From Isoetes taiwanensis (taxonomy: Eukaryota > Streptophyta > Lycopodiopsida > Isoetales > Isoetaceae), in NCBI GenBank assembly GCA_021234155.1, contig JAJEKV010000087.1:2973242-3037241 (forward strand): a stretch of 64,000 bases of DNA. Reading direction: 5' to 3'. Below the pieces are notes generated by a model, which saw nothing but the letters and a program-made list of their open reading frames with translations, was not told the DNA's origin and did no database searches. A program made the translations under genes and the position numbers. Shown here piece after piece: positions 22,901-35,873 of the stretch. Position 1 is the first letter of the stretch, and the number at the start of each line of letters is the position of its first letter.

Positions 22901-25900
22901 AAACGTCACTAAATCTCTTCACATTGGTTATTAGTAAGTTAGAAGGTCCGGTGAACTTATTGTTGCAGTAACTTAAAGTTTCCTAAAAAGGTCAGTCAAC
23001 TTAGTGTTATGGCAAATTTGCTGAACTCTAGGACTCAAGGGTTTCTACTATTAAAAGGATTAACGGATATCAAATTAGAGCTGCTAGCGTAAAGCGACAG
23101 GGAATAATGGTTGTCAAAGTAAATTATGTTGAAAATGGAAATATAACCTAACCGAACTGCAAGGGGGATGTAACATGAATAGTTTGTTGGTCAAGGTTAT
23201 CTTGTTCAAATATGACATTTCGCTTTTTGTTATTATTCTGATGCTTGCTTATTGCATCAGAGTTTGCTTTCAGATTATCAGCGACTTTTAAGTTCTACAC
23301 CTTCAAGACGTTTGAATTCATCCAAGCTGATAGAAAACAGTGGTAATATGTTTGTTATACCACTGCAACTTTACAGAAAGTTAGTAATCATGCAGGAGCT
23401 GATGTTGTGCGGTGCAGTTGACAAGTTTTTTTTTGTTCCTAGGATTTTTTCATAACAAGCTGGTCGAAACCATTCAATTTATGGAGGTCTTGAACTTGAA
23501 GGATAGTGTGGAAAAAGACTCATTCTTTCGCAAGCTGACCAACCTTTCAGAACAGCTTCCGCAGGAAATTGTCTTGAAGAAGGTAACGTTTTGGATCCTG
23601 CATTTATGCTTTATAAATTTCTTAAACAATGATGCTGTTACAGCTGCTTCCGATGCTTGCGGCAGCTTTGGAGTTTGGATCGGCATCTTCCGCAGCATTG
23701 GGTCCCCTTCTGAAGATGGGCTCATGGCTTTCTCAGGAGGAACTTATTTCTAAGGTCATAGATTGTATGTATGTTGCACATTATATACTTTTTTGTTATT
23801 TTCAGATACTCCTCTTGCTTTTCATCATCAGGCAAAACTTCTAAAGTTTGACTAATAAAGGCATGATATGCAGCATTACATGATATGCATTACTTTCTTC
23901 TTATCAATGCATCCATTATCAACTGTCTGAGATTTATCTTATGTGGAGACATTTGAATTCCACTCTTTTTGTTATTTAGACCAATCTGTTTCTGCAGGTT
24001 CTCCCTACTGCAGTAAAGCTTTTTGCATCCAGTGATCGTGCCATCCGTGTAGGGCTTCTTCAAAATATTGAACAACTTGGTCCTGCTTTGTCAAATCAGG
24101 TCGTTGATGAACAGGTAATGAGGATGGTATATGACTTTTCTTGAAACACATCAGAGAGTTGTTTTCAATTCCATATGCTTCCATTTTGCAAAGTATGTCA
24201 AAGCTGATCTTGTTTAGATACAGCAATATATCTATTTCTGGATAATCTTATCTTATATAGTAAAGAACACATTTGCAAACCAGATCTTCTCGCATATCGC
24301 AACTGGTTTTTCTGATTCGTCTGCGTTTCTTCGTGAGTTGACATTGAAGTCGATGTTGATACTTGCTCCGAAGGTATGCTAAACATGATTCTTATAGCAT
24401 AGTACCATAGATGGACTTCCATAACCTTTTCCTAGTGATGGTTTTTGCCTTAGTAATCTAGTACGTATATTTTGGTGCTTGTAAATTTTCTTAGCAAGCA
24501 TGGTTCCTCTCTGCAGCTTTCCCAGCGGACATTAACTACATCACTTTTGAAATATCTTAACAAGTTACAGGTGCGTATGGATTGTGACATTTAATTGGTC
24601 GTACTGCTCTTTTTTATGACAATCAGGGGCTTTGTGACAGGTTGACGAAGAACCAGCAATTAGAACAAATACAACAATATTGCTGGGCAATATTGCAACG
24701 CATCTGAATGAATCCGTCAGTCTTTTCACTTATCTCTACATGGTTGTAATTTTAATGTGGATGTTTGTCACTTAAGTCCTTTTGATGCAGACAAGGAAAA
24801 GAGTCCTGATTAATGCCTTTAGCCGAGCCCTTCGTGATGGTTTTAGTCCAGCAAAAAGTGCAGGTAGTGAATAAGTAAAGCAATGTAGGAGAACCAGAAA
24901 TTCTCTTCTCTTAGACCATTGCTCTTGTACAGGTATTATGGCCTTTTCTGCGACCAGTGAATACTATGATGTGATTGAAATTGCAACACGAATTTTGCCA
25001 AGTCTTGTTGTGCTCACAATTGATGCAGACAGGTATGTGGTTGCACATTTTCAGGTTCATTCATGTACTCATATTAAGATGCTTCTGCAATGTCTTTGAG
25101 ATTGCGAGCCAAGGATTTATATTAATTACTCGAGAATTATGCTGTAGTGATGTGAGAACAAAAGCATTTCAAGCAACGAATGCATTTCTTCAGCTGGTCC
25201 AACAATACCATTCTAAGGTAGCAAAATATACTAACAGTCTTAGTAGCTTTATAGCTTGTATATTGGTGCCCAACTTACATAGGGCATTTTGCAGTCATTT
25301 TGGGTTTGTTTAGCAATTTGGTGTTTAGTCTGTGATCATGGGAATAGAGATTTTGTTGGAAATTTATACGTGTAGCCCTCATGACTGCAGCTGGAAAATG
25401 GAGAATCAATATCAAGTGCTACAACTGCCACAACTAGCTCAGGCAGTTTATTAGGGTAAGAACACAACTCAACATGGGGAATCACTCCAAGCATGTACTC
25501 GATTTTAATCATATTTCTGCCACTTCATGCTGCAGTTGGGCAGTAAGCTCTATTACACACAAAAACAAGGGGATGGATATAGCAGCAACTGTCCCCATGA
25601 GTATACATCCAGCACAGGCAGCTGTTGCTACAATATCTCCAAGCACTCCGGGTATTATACAATTATATTATGATTGAGGACATTATAAAGTCTAGACTGA
25701 CATTATATTTTATGCAGATCAACAAGCAATTTCTGCCTCATCAAGCCAGCTTGATATTCCGCCGTTGGAGACATCAAGTGATGGGTGGGGTGATGCCGAA
25801 GATACCAGCCTTCCCGAGGAGTGGGATGATGTTGGGGTCATTGAAAAGGCAGAATCAATTGATCCTCTCTCCAGATTGCAAGCTGCGCAGCAGCGACCTA

Positions 25901-26305
25901 TTGTTTCTGTAAAATCGGTAACAAATGGCCCAAAAGCATTCCAAACAGGTCAGTTTTATCTCAGTTGCTTGGTTTCACTAAGAGTGTTTCTTATTGTGAG
26001 TTTGATCAGGTGCAGGCAATGTAGAAACTAATAAAGTAGAACATAGTGTTGAGAACTGGGGTAATGATGATGATCCATGGGCTGAAATTGCTGCTCCCCC
26101 ACCACCAACAAAAGCTAAACCATTATCTTCTGCAACCAACAAGGTTGGAGGTGCTCCAAAGGCACGACAAGCACAACACATCTCATTGGGGCAGCATGTT
26201 TCTTTAGAGTCTGTTTTAGGATCTTCAGGTACAGGAAGAGGAAGGGGCAAAGCTGCCCCAATGAAATTAGGTGCACAACGTGTGCAGAGGACTTCTGACT
26301 TCTAA
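19911..26305 (+). CDS. SCY1-like pseudokinase (SCYL1/CTEXP type), 21 coding exons
   Basis: This is an orthologue-type match to plant SCYL1/CTEXP, a kinase-like HEAT-repeat protein linked to tRNA export and vesicle transport. Exons: 19911-20036, 20494-20592, 20763-20914, 21440-21512, 22069-22191, 22329-22437, 22656-22735, 23261-23342, 23443-23582, 23644-23754, 23998-24114, 24284-24373, 24517-24570, 24641-24715, 24791-24863, 24933-25032, 25148-25217, 25391-25455, 25536-25651, 25718-25948, 26010-26305. They sum to 2,382 nt (793 codons plus stop) with consistent phases and GT-AG sites throughout. Start MFKFLKDVVVGSGG is the family start. Residues about 30-300 are a degenerate kinase fold: HGN replaces HRD in LVHGNVCATS, DFG is absent, and no glycine loop is seen. 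Residues about 330-620 are HEAT-like helices (AIRTNTTILLGNIATHLN). The tail has SSDGWGDAED, WGNDDDPW and RGRGK. The last exon could instead start at 26015. Confidence 0.93.
22238..22284 (+). repeat. Intronic (TATCAT/TGTCAT)n microsatellite
   Basis: Hexamer repeats TATCAT shift to TGTCAT within the intron between exons 5 and 6 of the SCY1-like gene. Ends are at about 2 bp precision. Confidence 0.8.
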
Positions 26306-28184
26306 ATCTCCATATTGGCTTGGTTGATTATAGAAGCATTCTCTCTGTTGTATTGTAACATAATTGCTGCAAGCATTTCTGAGCTGTTTATAGCTGCTGT
26401 TATGCTCATTCTTTGACAATTCCAGTTGGTTTGCAACTTGGGCAAGGAAGAACATGTACTTTTACATTTTATGAAATAAAAAGTTGGTGTAATGTTCGAC
26501 TTGCCTATGCAACTACAGATTGTTCATTGACAATGTCATTTTTTGAAGGGACGTTGATGCAGTCGTTCTTAAGTGTTTCCAAACTACATTTTTGGCACTC
26601 ACATATAATTATGTTATTCAAAGATTTACATTTTGCTGAATTCGTTGTTGCCTTTTACAGCACATTTGTACTATCTTGTTGACGTGTGTATTTGGCCTGT
26701 GTTACCTTTTTCAGTTTTTAAAGGGGCTAGAAGTTGCAACTATGCCTGATAGATTATTTGAACAAGTGTTGAATTCTCCACAACAAGCTAAGTTTAGCTG
26801 GCAGATTTTTTCTTGTGGACAGCTTGATACCATCTGTTACAAATCTATTTCTGCAGACGAAACATCTGGCTTTTAATCGACCAGAGATGAAACATTTGGC
26901 AGGATTTTTTCCTTTGGATAGCTTGCGATGATCAAGGAAAGGCGTGGTTTTCTTTGCTCTGCGTCATAAATTGCGACAGGTCTGGGGGACGAGAGAAGCT
27001 TAAAATTTGAAACAAAAAGAACCCAACAACATGCAAGGTTAAAATTTTTGTGCAGGTCGAGCTACTTATGGCGTCATCTGGGCGCTATCTGGTGATGATG
27101 GATCTGGGCCACTGAGGAAGCCGCTGTTTTTGCCCTATTTTTGCCACTGCGATCCTCTGTTTTTGCCCTCGATTAGCCCCTGTTTTTGCATCCAGGTGGC
27201 AATCTGTTTCGGCTCCCCAAGGTATCTGGCTGGCTTTTGCATGCCATGCATGCGTGCATGGGTCTGTCGGAAGCAGATCCGATAGCCCAAGCGCTTGCTC
27301 GCTTGCAAGCTTAGAAAACAAGCTATTTAATAATGCGGCCCCTTTTTTTGCTTTCTTAGGCTTCAACGATAGAGGCATGGTTTCCAACGGCAGATCTTTT
27401 ATTGTCCAAGTGCCAGGCAAATCTTCTTTTATTACATCTCTTGGCATTTCGACGTCCGTATTTAGAGTCCGGGATGTGGTATTTCCGGACTTTCTTGGTG
27501 GTATTTCTGGACCTTGGCAATTATTTTACTCCGTTATGTTCTATCCTGATCACTGGTCCTGTTAGATACAGAGAAAAATTGGTCGAGTCTGCAAAAAAGC
27601 ACGAAAAAAATCTGTGGGTTCTTGTGCTAATTTCTATAAGCTGTCGGGAGCTCTAACTGCTAGGAGCTTGAAGTGTAAAACTGGGAGATTGAACTGTAAA
27701 TTCATATTCATCTCTGTATTACGGGGAGTAAGCTATAAACTTTTAGTAGGTACAGAACTGTCATGCTCCTTCATTCTCTGAGTCTTGAGGCCATGTCTGG
27801 ATTTTTTATCATAAGCTTGGATTTCTATAGGGACAAACCAAATGTAGACAAGTGCTCATTGCAGAGCATTGCAGAGCATTGAGCATTGATCTAATATGCA
27901 GATCAAATTGTCTGAACAAACTGTATATCAGGTGAAGCTTAGTTCTAGTCCTGAAATCTCCTATATATAATAAGGTCTAGGGAATAAGGCCTATTTATGA
28001 TGTGAGACAGCACCTCCATAAGGGATGCTGTCTGTGATGTCCACTTAGTACCCACCAGTTACATAACAAGTTCAACAACTATTTAAATGCAGACAAACAT
28101 TAGTACGTCCCCACACTGTTCAGTTTCTACTGCATCATCCATCATAGTTATGTTTTCACCTTTACTTAAGAAGCCTATGGAGTA
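26306..28184. other. 3' flank of the SCY1-like gene, non-coding
   Basis: Probable 3' untranslated region and spacer. A degenerate direct repeat (GGCAGATTTTTTCTTGTGGA at about 26800, GGCAGGATTTTTTCCTTTGG at about 26898) is visible. Open frames at 26676-26876, 27254-27565 and 27085-27447 have no recognisable motif. Confidence 0.4.
28125..28180 (+). repeat. 56-bp direct repeat, copy 1
   Basis: Matches 28906-28961 with one mismatch. The foldback element at 28185 starts 5 bp after this copy. Confidence 0.85.
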
Positions 28185-28316
28185 GATAACGCCCTGCCCG
28201 AGGGAAAAAAAATTTGAGGGCCATCAAAATGGCGAGGGTGTGCGCTGCGCACGCCGAGCCATTTTGATGGCCCGAATTTTTTTTTTACAATAACGCCCGA
28301 AGGGCAGGGCGTTATC
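28185..28316. repeat. 132-bp foldback (MITE-like) element
   Basis: Outer arms GATAACGCCCTGCCC and its exact complement close the element. Inner arms GGGCCATCAAAATGGC and GCCATTTTGATGGCCC pair perfectly, and the apex GTGCGCTGCGCAC is itself a palindrome. No clear target duplication flanks it. It would form a long three-tier hairpin in RNA or single-stranded DNA. Confidence 0.75.
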
Positions 28317-30880
28317 GCCCTTAACCCATTGGTTCGAGGGTTTACTATTCAGGGGAGCTTAGCGCCAGAAGCAGGGGCACCGGAATGAGGGTTTGAAGGA
28401 ATTTCGTGCTTTTTTAGGGATTCCGCCGGAAGCAGGGGCACAGGATTGGGAGTGAAGATTGTGCAGCAGTCTGAAGGCGCCGAAATGAAGTAGGGGCCAG
28501 AATCTGTGAAAACTCTTCTGAATGGCAAGAATCATGGGCAAATGCAGCAAATGCAAGAATAATGTAGCAAGAATCAGGGGTTGTATGCAACAAATGCAGG
28601 GGTGCTGAAGCAGGGGCGCCAGAAGCCTCTTCTGGTTGCTGCCATAGCTCAGCTTGGAATGGAATTGCCATAGCTGGCTCGAATGTCAAGCTTCCTACTC
28701 CAGAAACTTCTGAAAACCATCGATCTGCGATAACATGCAAGGATGTTATAAAGAATTGCTGTAACACCCTAGGATGTTACAAGAAACAGAGTGAAAGAGA
28801 GTAGAAATTTCGGGCATGTTACTAAGTGGTAACAGCACTGGAATCAACGACTGAGATTCAATCTCAGCCTGTAAACCTGAGAACCAATGTGTTAAGGTCT
28901 ATATATTCTACTGCATCATCCATCATAGTTATGTTTTCACCGTTACTTAAGAAGCCTATGGTCTATATATTCTCTTGTAGCCAGGGTCTATCCAAAGACG
29001 TGAATACAAACTTTATTCCGTTTACATAAGCAGCGCCAAAACCTTGATGGTAAGGAAGCAGTTAGCACTCAGATAAGGTAAGGGCCAGATTTTGTTAAGC
29101 AGGATTCCAGGTGGATTACAACATCAAACAGCGCTAATGTTGGTAAGATGATAATCAAGTATTGTTTGCTTTACATGGTTTATCTGCCATAGCTAGCCTC
29201 ACTCAGCTGGTTATCCTCCTCCTTAAGTTCTGGTTGAGGCAGGCTTTGCTGCCTGCAATTATGACCATTGGATTTCAAGTATTTGAAACAAATTGATTGA
29301 GCTGCTTAATTACGAGGTAATCAGGTACAGATACTTCTAAATACAGATACTTCTAAAGGTGCCTGATTATCACGTAATTATGCAAGAAATCTTGATAGTC
29401 AGGCTGGAACTTGCTCAGATGGTTGATTGGACTGGATGTTCTTTTATTTAGGTGCCATCCTCCATGTCATGCAGGGAAAATTGACTGCCATAAGTTTCAA
29501 TTAAGATGTTGCATATAGAGGAAGTGTCCTATTCCACGACATTAGTTTGAAGGAAGTGTGCACAGATGATGAATTGTTTCATTCAGATGGGTCCAGTGCA
29601 GGCCAGCAGAAATAGAAATGTTACATTAATTTCTTAATTTTGATTAAGAAAATTTCTTTGATTAAGAAATTAATTTTAGTGCATTTAGTTATCTTAGTTT
29701 TGATTTCTTAATTAATTTTGTTTTGTTACATTAATTTCTTTTATAAGTTATAGGTTACGTAAATGTATTTATATGCTTGGACTGTGTGCCATCCAAGTAA
29801 TGTATCTGAGGTGTGACACCATTTCTTCTTGTGGAAGCAGCACCGTAATTGCTCTTCAACCCAATCAATGGAATATGTACTATATTTGACATTTTTTAGA
29901 CTTTTCTAATGCTGTTTAACAATTGGAACATTTCTGCTGTACAACCAGATTGTTTTTGCTCTGGTTGAGATGTAAAACAGTGGGAACTTTGTGGATGCTT
30001 AACAATTTTTGATCATGATTGCTGTTAAAAAAAAAGCTGGTTCTCTTCAATTTTGTCATTGTAGCCTTCAATGGGCTGCCTAGTATCCTAGGGGGCTACC
30101 ACAGCCCTGGTGGTACCACTACTCCCACCTCTTTGACACCTTATAGCTTGAGGTGGCATTATGTACTTGGCATGTTGTTAGGCCTGTATTGTAGGTTATC
30201 TCGTTGGGCACGCTACCATGTAGCATGCATAGCATTTCAGGTGTGCACATGGCTGCCATTCTGTTTACGCCCTTAAGTGAGCAGCCAATGGCCACCCTCC
30301 CCTATGAAGACCTAAAGCTTCAGTGTTGCAAGCATTCCGGTGGATTCTTAGCATTTTTGACAATCTACCCTCCATTCCCAGTGTTGTTGAGCTCGCATTC
30401 CCTTATACAAAACAGATGCATATATTAAGTATAAAGCTTGCCCTTTGCTCCCTACCTTGACAACAGTTCATGATAAGATTAAATGTAAGCATTAACTACA
30501 CACTCGAAAAACCATCTCCCATCAAACACTTCAATATGTTATTATTTCGTTTATTTTGTAGATATCATTCTAAAGGTAAAAGAATATACAATTGGGCACA
30601 TAGAGAAGAGAAAAAAAATATACTTTGCCACCGTTTTACCTAATGCTTCAAGTACGTATAACTACGAGTACCCAATGGTTTTCGGCTTTTTTCCTGTATT
30701 ATTTATTTCTTGGTCCATCTATTCTAAGCGGCATTGCTCAGACCTACACTAACCCACTTTCAGTTCAAATCATTTTCTTTGCTGGAAATTCTTGTGTAAT
30801 TTATAGACTCGAGGCTGATCTAGACAAGAATTGGAGAGGATCCATAGCTGCCCGTGTAGAGGCCTAGCTACATTCAATTT
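28317..30880. other. Intergenic DNA, no recognised gene
   Basis: Contains copy 2 of the 56-bp repeat and an inverted repeat at 29625-29638/29661-29674 (ATTAATTTCTTAAT and complement). Open frames up to 117 codons show no motif. Confidence 0.4.
28906..28961 (+). repeat. 56-bp direct repeat, copy 2
   Basis: This copy is bracketed by the 14-mer GGTCTATATATTCT at 28896-28909 and 28960-28973, so it looks like an insertion accompanied by a short flank duplication. Confidence 0.8.
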
Positions 30881-30900
30881 CCCATTCTCTGAGCTTTCTA

Positions 30901-33900
30901 TGGCTATAAAATTTTTTACAATGATCAAACAGGGATCAAGATTTACATGTGGTTTTCTTTGTGACCCTCCTTCAGAATTATGGAATTCTCTTTTAACTAA
31001 TCAATTGTTTCTGGACCATCTATTTCATCAAGAGTACTCCTTTATCCCAAGCTGCACTGAATTTGAAACAGAAATGCTTAATTCTTGGTTGGAGGAATTC
31101 ATTGGAAACAGTAGGATCTCGGCTACAGGCATTTTCAGAATAATTGTGAATGGACAGAGGAAAAGATCATTGTTAAGGTATATTCTAATAAGTAAGACTG
31201 ATAATTTGCTTTCGATTTGCTCTTCTTTGACAAGATTAAGGTTTTCCAATCCTTCTCAATTGTTTGATAGCTTTTTCTTCCCTCCTTTTTCATCTCTTCA
31301 TCTCTGTTGCTTTCTTCTGAACTTTTTTCCTTCATAAATGACCTCTTCTGAAAAATGTAAAAATGAAAATACTGCTAAAATCCTAAACATCCAATCCATT
31401 TCTAATTATCAGTATATGCTCCTCTCTTTAAATGACCGAGCCGATCTCCTCCTACAGTTAAGTAAAATCAATCAAAATCCATCTGGCTTTTTTAAATTTG
31501 GGAATTTCTCTAACCTTGATCTCAATCATAAACGTATGTATCACCTTGATCGTTCTCCCCCAATTTGGGATAATCTTTGCAAAGACCCCGGCTACAATGG
31601 AGTTCCAGTGCTTGATGCCAATGGTGTAAATCTAGACCTCAAAGACCTGCAGCTCGGATCCATTCTGATCTTGATCTTGCCAATAATTTGAACCAATTAA
31701 AAGCCTTGGCTCCATCTTCTATACACATGTTTAAAAGTATTAAGCTTCAATTCCCTTTGAATGCTTCTAGAATTCAAACTCTGCAAAATAATGTTGTTAT
31801 TGTTACGATTGATAGTGTTGGTCTTAAAATTGAAAGAATGTGGGATCAATTGCTTAAACTTCACAAGAGAATCATCATTAACTCTATTTTCTGGCTAAAC
31901 TTCCCTTATCTTATGTTTGAATGTGGCAATTCAAGAACTGCTAATTTCTTTCTCAAGATTGGACATGTCACCTGTGATACTTTTCAACTATCTTTTCTAA
32001 AATGGAATCCTACATTACCCTTGCATGATTTTGAGAAATTATGTATTGCATCTGTTCCAATGAGTGATTTAAGCCCCATATATTGGCATGAAGAATGTTT
32101 TTCTGCCATTTTAATTCGATTGGAACATACATTGCAACTGAATATTCACCTTGCAAGCCACCAAAATATTATGTCCAAGTTGACTTCTCTAGACCTGTGC
32201 CAACCTCCATTTCTTTCATTGATTTCTTTGGCTCTAAAGCTTCGCTATAACTGAGATGGATTGGTTTACCATATCTTTGCCATAAGTGCAACTCTAGGCA
32301 TTTTATCAACTCAGCATGTACTGCTAATCCTATTTTGCCTGAAGTTAATAGTAAGGAGAATGGTGACAATTATAATGAAGCTCAGCATAAGGTTTCAACC
32401 AAACAGGGAAAAGAGCCCTCTTTAATAAGGAAATATCATTAGAGCCTCCAACTAAGGAAGGATAAAAATACTAATAATAGCTACAGAAGAATTTAAAGGA
32501 GAAAAAGAATTGCCGAGGAGAAGAATGAGATTAGAGTGGCCTCCCACAACATACAAAGTCAATCATCTTGTTTTTCTTCTCTATTAGATCCTTCTATCAG
32601 AATCTCAGTTCTGATTAAAGGTTCTATGTCCATGGGAAACACGGGAGCTCCAATTAAGAAAAAGATTCAATCTCAAGTTAAGAATCTACAGATACAGATT
32701 CTAAAATGCTCAACAACATTAAGCATAACAAAAAGCTATTGAAAGGAAAATCAATAATGGCTGTTAATACTTTTGAACTTCATAAAACCTTAAATAGTAT
32801 TATGAAGAACACCCAAGATCATCATCAGCAAATCATGGTGAATAAGAAACTTAATAAAGGAATTGCCATCCACTCTGGTTCTAAGTTATCTGCAAGAGAT
32901 ACAGTGACAAACACCCCAAAGATGACTTAGCTGGGAAAAAACTTCTCAGTACACCAGCTATAGAGAATGAGATTTCATTAATTAATGATTTGAAAAGTAA
33001 AAAAGGAGGCATTGTCTCAAACATACCTTTCAGCATCCAAGAGCATAAGATTTCCGAGGCATCTACTTCTTCAACACAATAATTATCTTTCGACAAGGAT
33101 AATGAAGTTGACAACAACTCGGCCCCAAGCAGTCCTTAAAAGGTCCTTTATTCCAACAATTTCAAGATGTAGACTGATTTGTGTGATGACTTTTGTGCAG
33201 ATACAAATGAGCCAAATGCTTCTATCCCTTCATCCCATAATTCCCCTGTTCCAATTGTCCATTTCCCTCCAAATCTTATTGACCTCTCCCCTGACATCAA
33301 TATCCACCAATCAAATTCAAATAAATTTGATGGCTTCTCCCCAGACATTGCAATTCAGATAGCAGAATTACAAGAGGAGATAAATTCAAAAGGCATGGCA
33401 TCTCAGGATTCAAAAGATATAGTTGACAAGATTGATATCAATGATAACAGGTTCTAATGGTAATGTTGAAAGGAATGGCTTTAAAGAAATGGATAGTAAA
33501 TACTTAGTTGCAGCTCTGGTCTCAGCTTAGAAAACATTAAGGGATAAAAATATGTCTGATTCAATTGACACAGATTTGTTGGTAGACAAGATTGGGTATT
33601 TTGATAGTAATGGTACAAATATAGAAGTGGTCCCAATCACTCAAGAGGCACAGATCCATAATGACTTTGCAAGCCTTGTGGATGAACAAGATCTGGAGTT
33701 GCTCCATACTAGGCAAGTCTTAAACTCTTCCAAACCTATAGATTTGGCTTCCAATAATTTGATGCTGCCTGATTGTTGCAATTCTAAACTCTGGGATTGT
33801 TCTCATTCCTTAACCAATTTAGAATTTGATAAAGAGAACTCTAACCCAAATTCTAATCATAACATAGATTGGGATGATGATTCCTTTCTAGATAAGCCTC

Positions 33901-34010
33901 CAGATGCTACTTTTGAGAATAATGGCAAGGGCCATATGTGCAAATCCAAAGTAAAAAAGCGCATTTATGTGACTAAATGTAGGGGTGGGCATCAACATAC
34001 TATGACATGA
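30901..34010 (+). pseudogene. Plant LINE ORF1-like gene (DUF4283 plus zinc knuckle), decayed
   Basis: Frames 30901-31337, 31338-31691 and 31688-32254 follow in order. The third contains IERMWDQLLKLHKRI, FWLNFPYLMFECGN and FLKWNPTLPLHDFEKL, the pattern of the DUF4283 RNA-binding domain of plant L1 ORF1 proteins. A frame change then reads SRPVPTSISFIDFF and GLPYLCHKCNSRHFINSACT (32170-32310), a zinc-knuckle-like segment. The rest to 34010 is hydrophilic and variable (DWDDDSFLDKP near the end), as in the C-terminal tails of these proteins. No endonuclease or reverse transcriptase follows. Frameshifts near 31660 and 32170 and stops indicate a pseudogene. Confidence 0.55.
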
Positions 34011-34437
34011 ATGCAACTTCCAGTGGCTGCAACATGGCCAACACATTAATATAAATGCTTTGTGCTCAACTGCGTTCAACTGCTGCATTATGAATTTGGC
34101 ATGTTATAGCCAATCTCGTCTTTCATGGTCATGAGGTGTTTTGTTCAATTTGGGGTGTGGTTTGGCTGGTAAGATATTATGATTATTCCAAACTCTAGTT
34201 AGTGTTTGACATGTTAGTTCATGCTTAGGGATCAAAATGAGACATGTACAACAAATTGTTCAAACAATAGTTGAAGCCAAGTTTTCATTGTAATCATTGA
34301 CTACAAATCATTATCTACATTTAATGGGGTGCAATACAACAATGCTTAAAAAATAACAAAATAGATTGATCCTGTTTTCTTTGCAATTCTTTGCTTTAAG
34401 TCAAATAGCCTGGGAGGCCTTTTGTATTCGTTTTAGT

Positions 34438-34505
34438 TGTGAAGAGGATTCTTATAGTTTGTATAAAGGTATGTGAAGAGGATTCTTATAGTTTGTATAA
34501 AGGTA
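34438..34505 (+). repeat. 34-bp exact tandem duplication
   Basis: TGTGAAGAGGATTCTTATAG and the following 14 bases are repeated exactly once, giving two adjacent copies. Confidence 0.9.
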
Positions 34506-35404
34506 TGACGCGAAGGGGACAATGAAAATACAACCAATGCTTTCAATTTGCGAACACATTAAATCACCTATTATGACTGGGGATTATAGGTCTATAATAC
34601 AGTTTTATGTTGTTGCCACACAATGACATGAACATATTGCAGCATCAGCAAATCCGTCTTAATCAAGAGATTATATTTTCTTGATCATTTAAGTCCAAAT
34701 TATTTAGAGTGTTGCTTGCTTATACAATAGCAAATATCCAGTGCAAACTTATAACATATCTCTGAATACCTTTGGCATGGCATGCGCTCTGAAAAGCGAA
34801 AAGTCTATTTTTAGGTGGCATCTATTTGCACTAAGCTGTATATGGGCCGCATTCGTATAAATTCGTCTGATATACTGAAGTATGATTTGGAGATGTTAGA
34901 GAGAAGTTTTTTTCCGTTATTGTATTTATGTTGGGTCAAATATAATAATTCTGAACTACACTGCAAAACAGGCTATGCACATGAATCCAAAAAAATTCCT
35001 ATTTGGAGTACGATTATACATTACCTTATTTGGGATATTATCCACATTTTTCCAGAGTAATTGTAGATGCCATCACATAGTTCCTGCATTCAAAATCGTT
35101 AGCTAGTTACTTAAGTAGTTCGTATAACAATAGAATCCTATAAGGAATAGGTATCTAATAGGGAAAGATTACCAAGAGTCCCTTTTCACATGGAAAATGA
35201 ATTCAATCTTGTCACAACACTCTATGCATGTAGTGGGAATAACTGAAATCAAAGAGATATGAGTTTTGCACTTTGATATGCGGCAACAATGATGTGTTCC
35301 ATTATTTGTTTCTTATACACAAATACAAAATGCATCTAATCCAAGCAGGAGTCTATCAGAGTTCCATTCTAAGCACATGAATAGAAGTACTACAAGAGCT
35401 AGCA

Positions 35405-35653
35405 ATGACAATAGCTTGGATGGTGATTTTGGTTGCCTACCTACTGTCAAAGTCGACCTGTGCTTGCCATGCTCAATCCTCAGCGAGAAGCAGATTTATA
35501 TATGAAACCCCGTATACTTCTCTCCAGTTGCAAGATGCACCTTCGGACACTACAGTCAAGATTGCCAAAGCCCTCCGCAAATCTTCTAAGGCAGCCAGGG
35601 CCGTTGCCGCCCTATGTCGCTTCCTCCTACTCAAATTTGAACTATCCAGGTAG
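35405..35653 (+). CDS. Possible small secreted protein or first exon, unrecognised
   Basis: An 82-codon frame starts MTIAWMVILVAYLLSKSTCA, a plausible signal peptide with cleavage near residues 22-25, followed by a basic helix-prone segment (VKIAKALRKSSKAARAVAAL). I do not recognise it. It may be a first exon, since GTAGGAG follows LSR at the stop region, or chance. No supporting neighbour exists. Confidence 0.2.
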   Translation: MTIAWMVILVAYLLSKSTCACHAQSSARSRFIYETPYTSLQLQDAPSDTTVKIAKALRKSSKAARAVAALCRFLLLKFELSR

Positions 35654-35873
35654 GAGAGAAGATGGGCAAAAGAAGCACGACCAAAATAGTCCCGCAAGGG
35701 GCTGGAAGGAACGCCGCGTGCGGCATGCATCTGCACATGCGGCGTCCTAGCACGCAACCTAAACCCTCCATTTTTAATAGATAAGATGGGCAACATTTCC
35801 TTGAATTTGTGATCAGTAACAGTGCCACGTGGCATAAAATTTCCTCCCACAAACTTTACAAGGGAAAATGCTG

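Noticed and set aside
26676-27565. Open frames downstream of the SCY1-like gene
   Set aside because: No motifs, and they overlap AT-rich degenerate repeats; likely chance.
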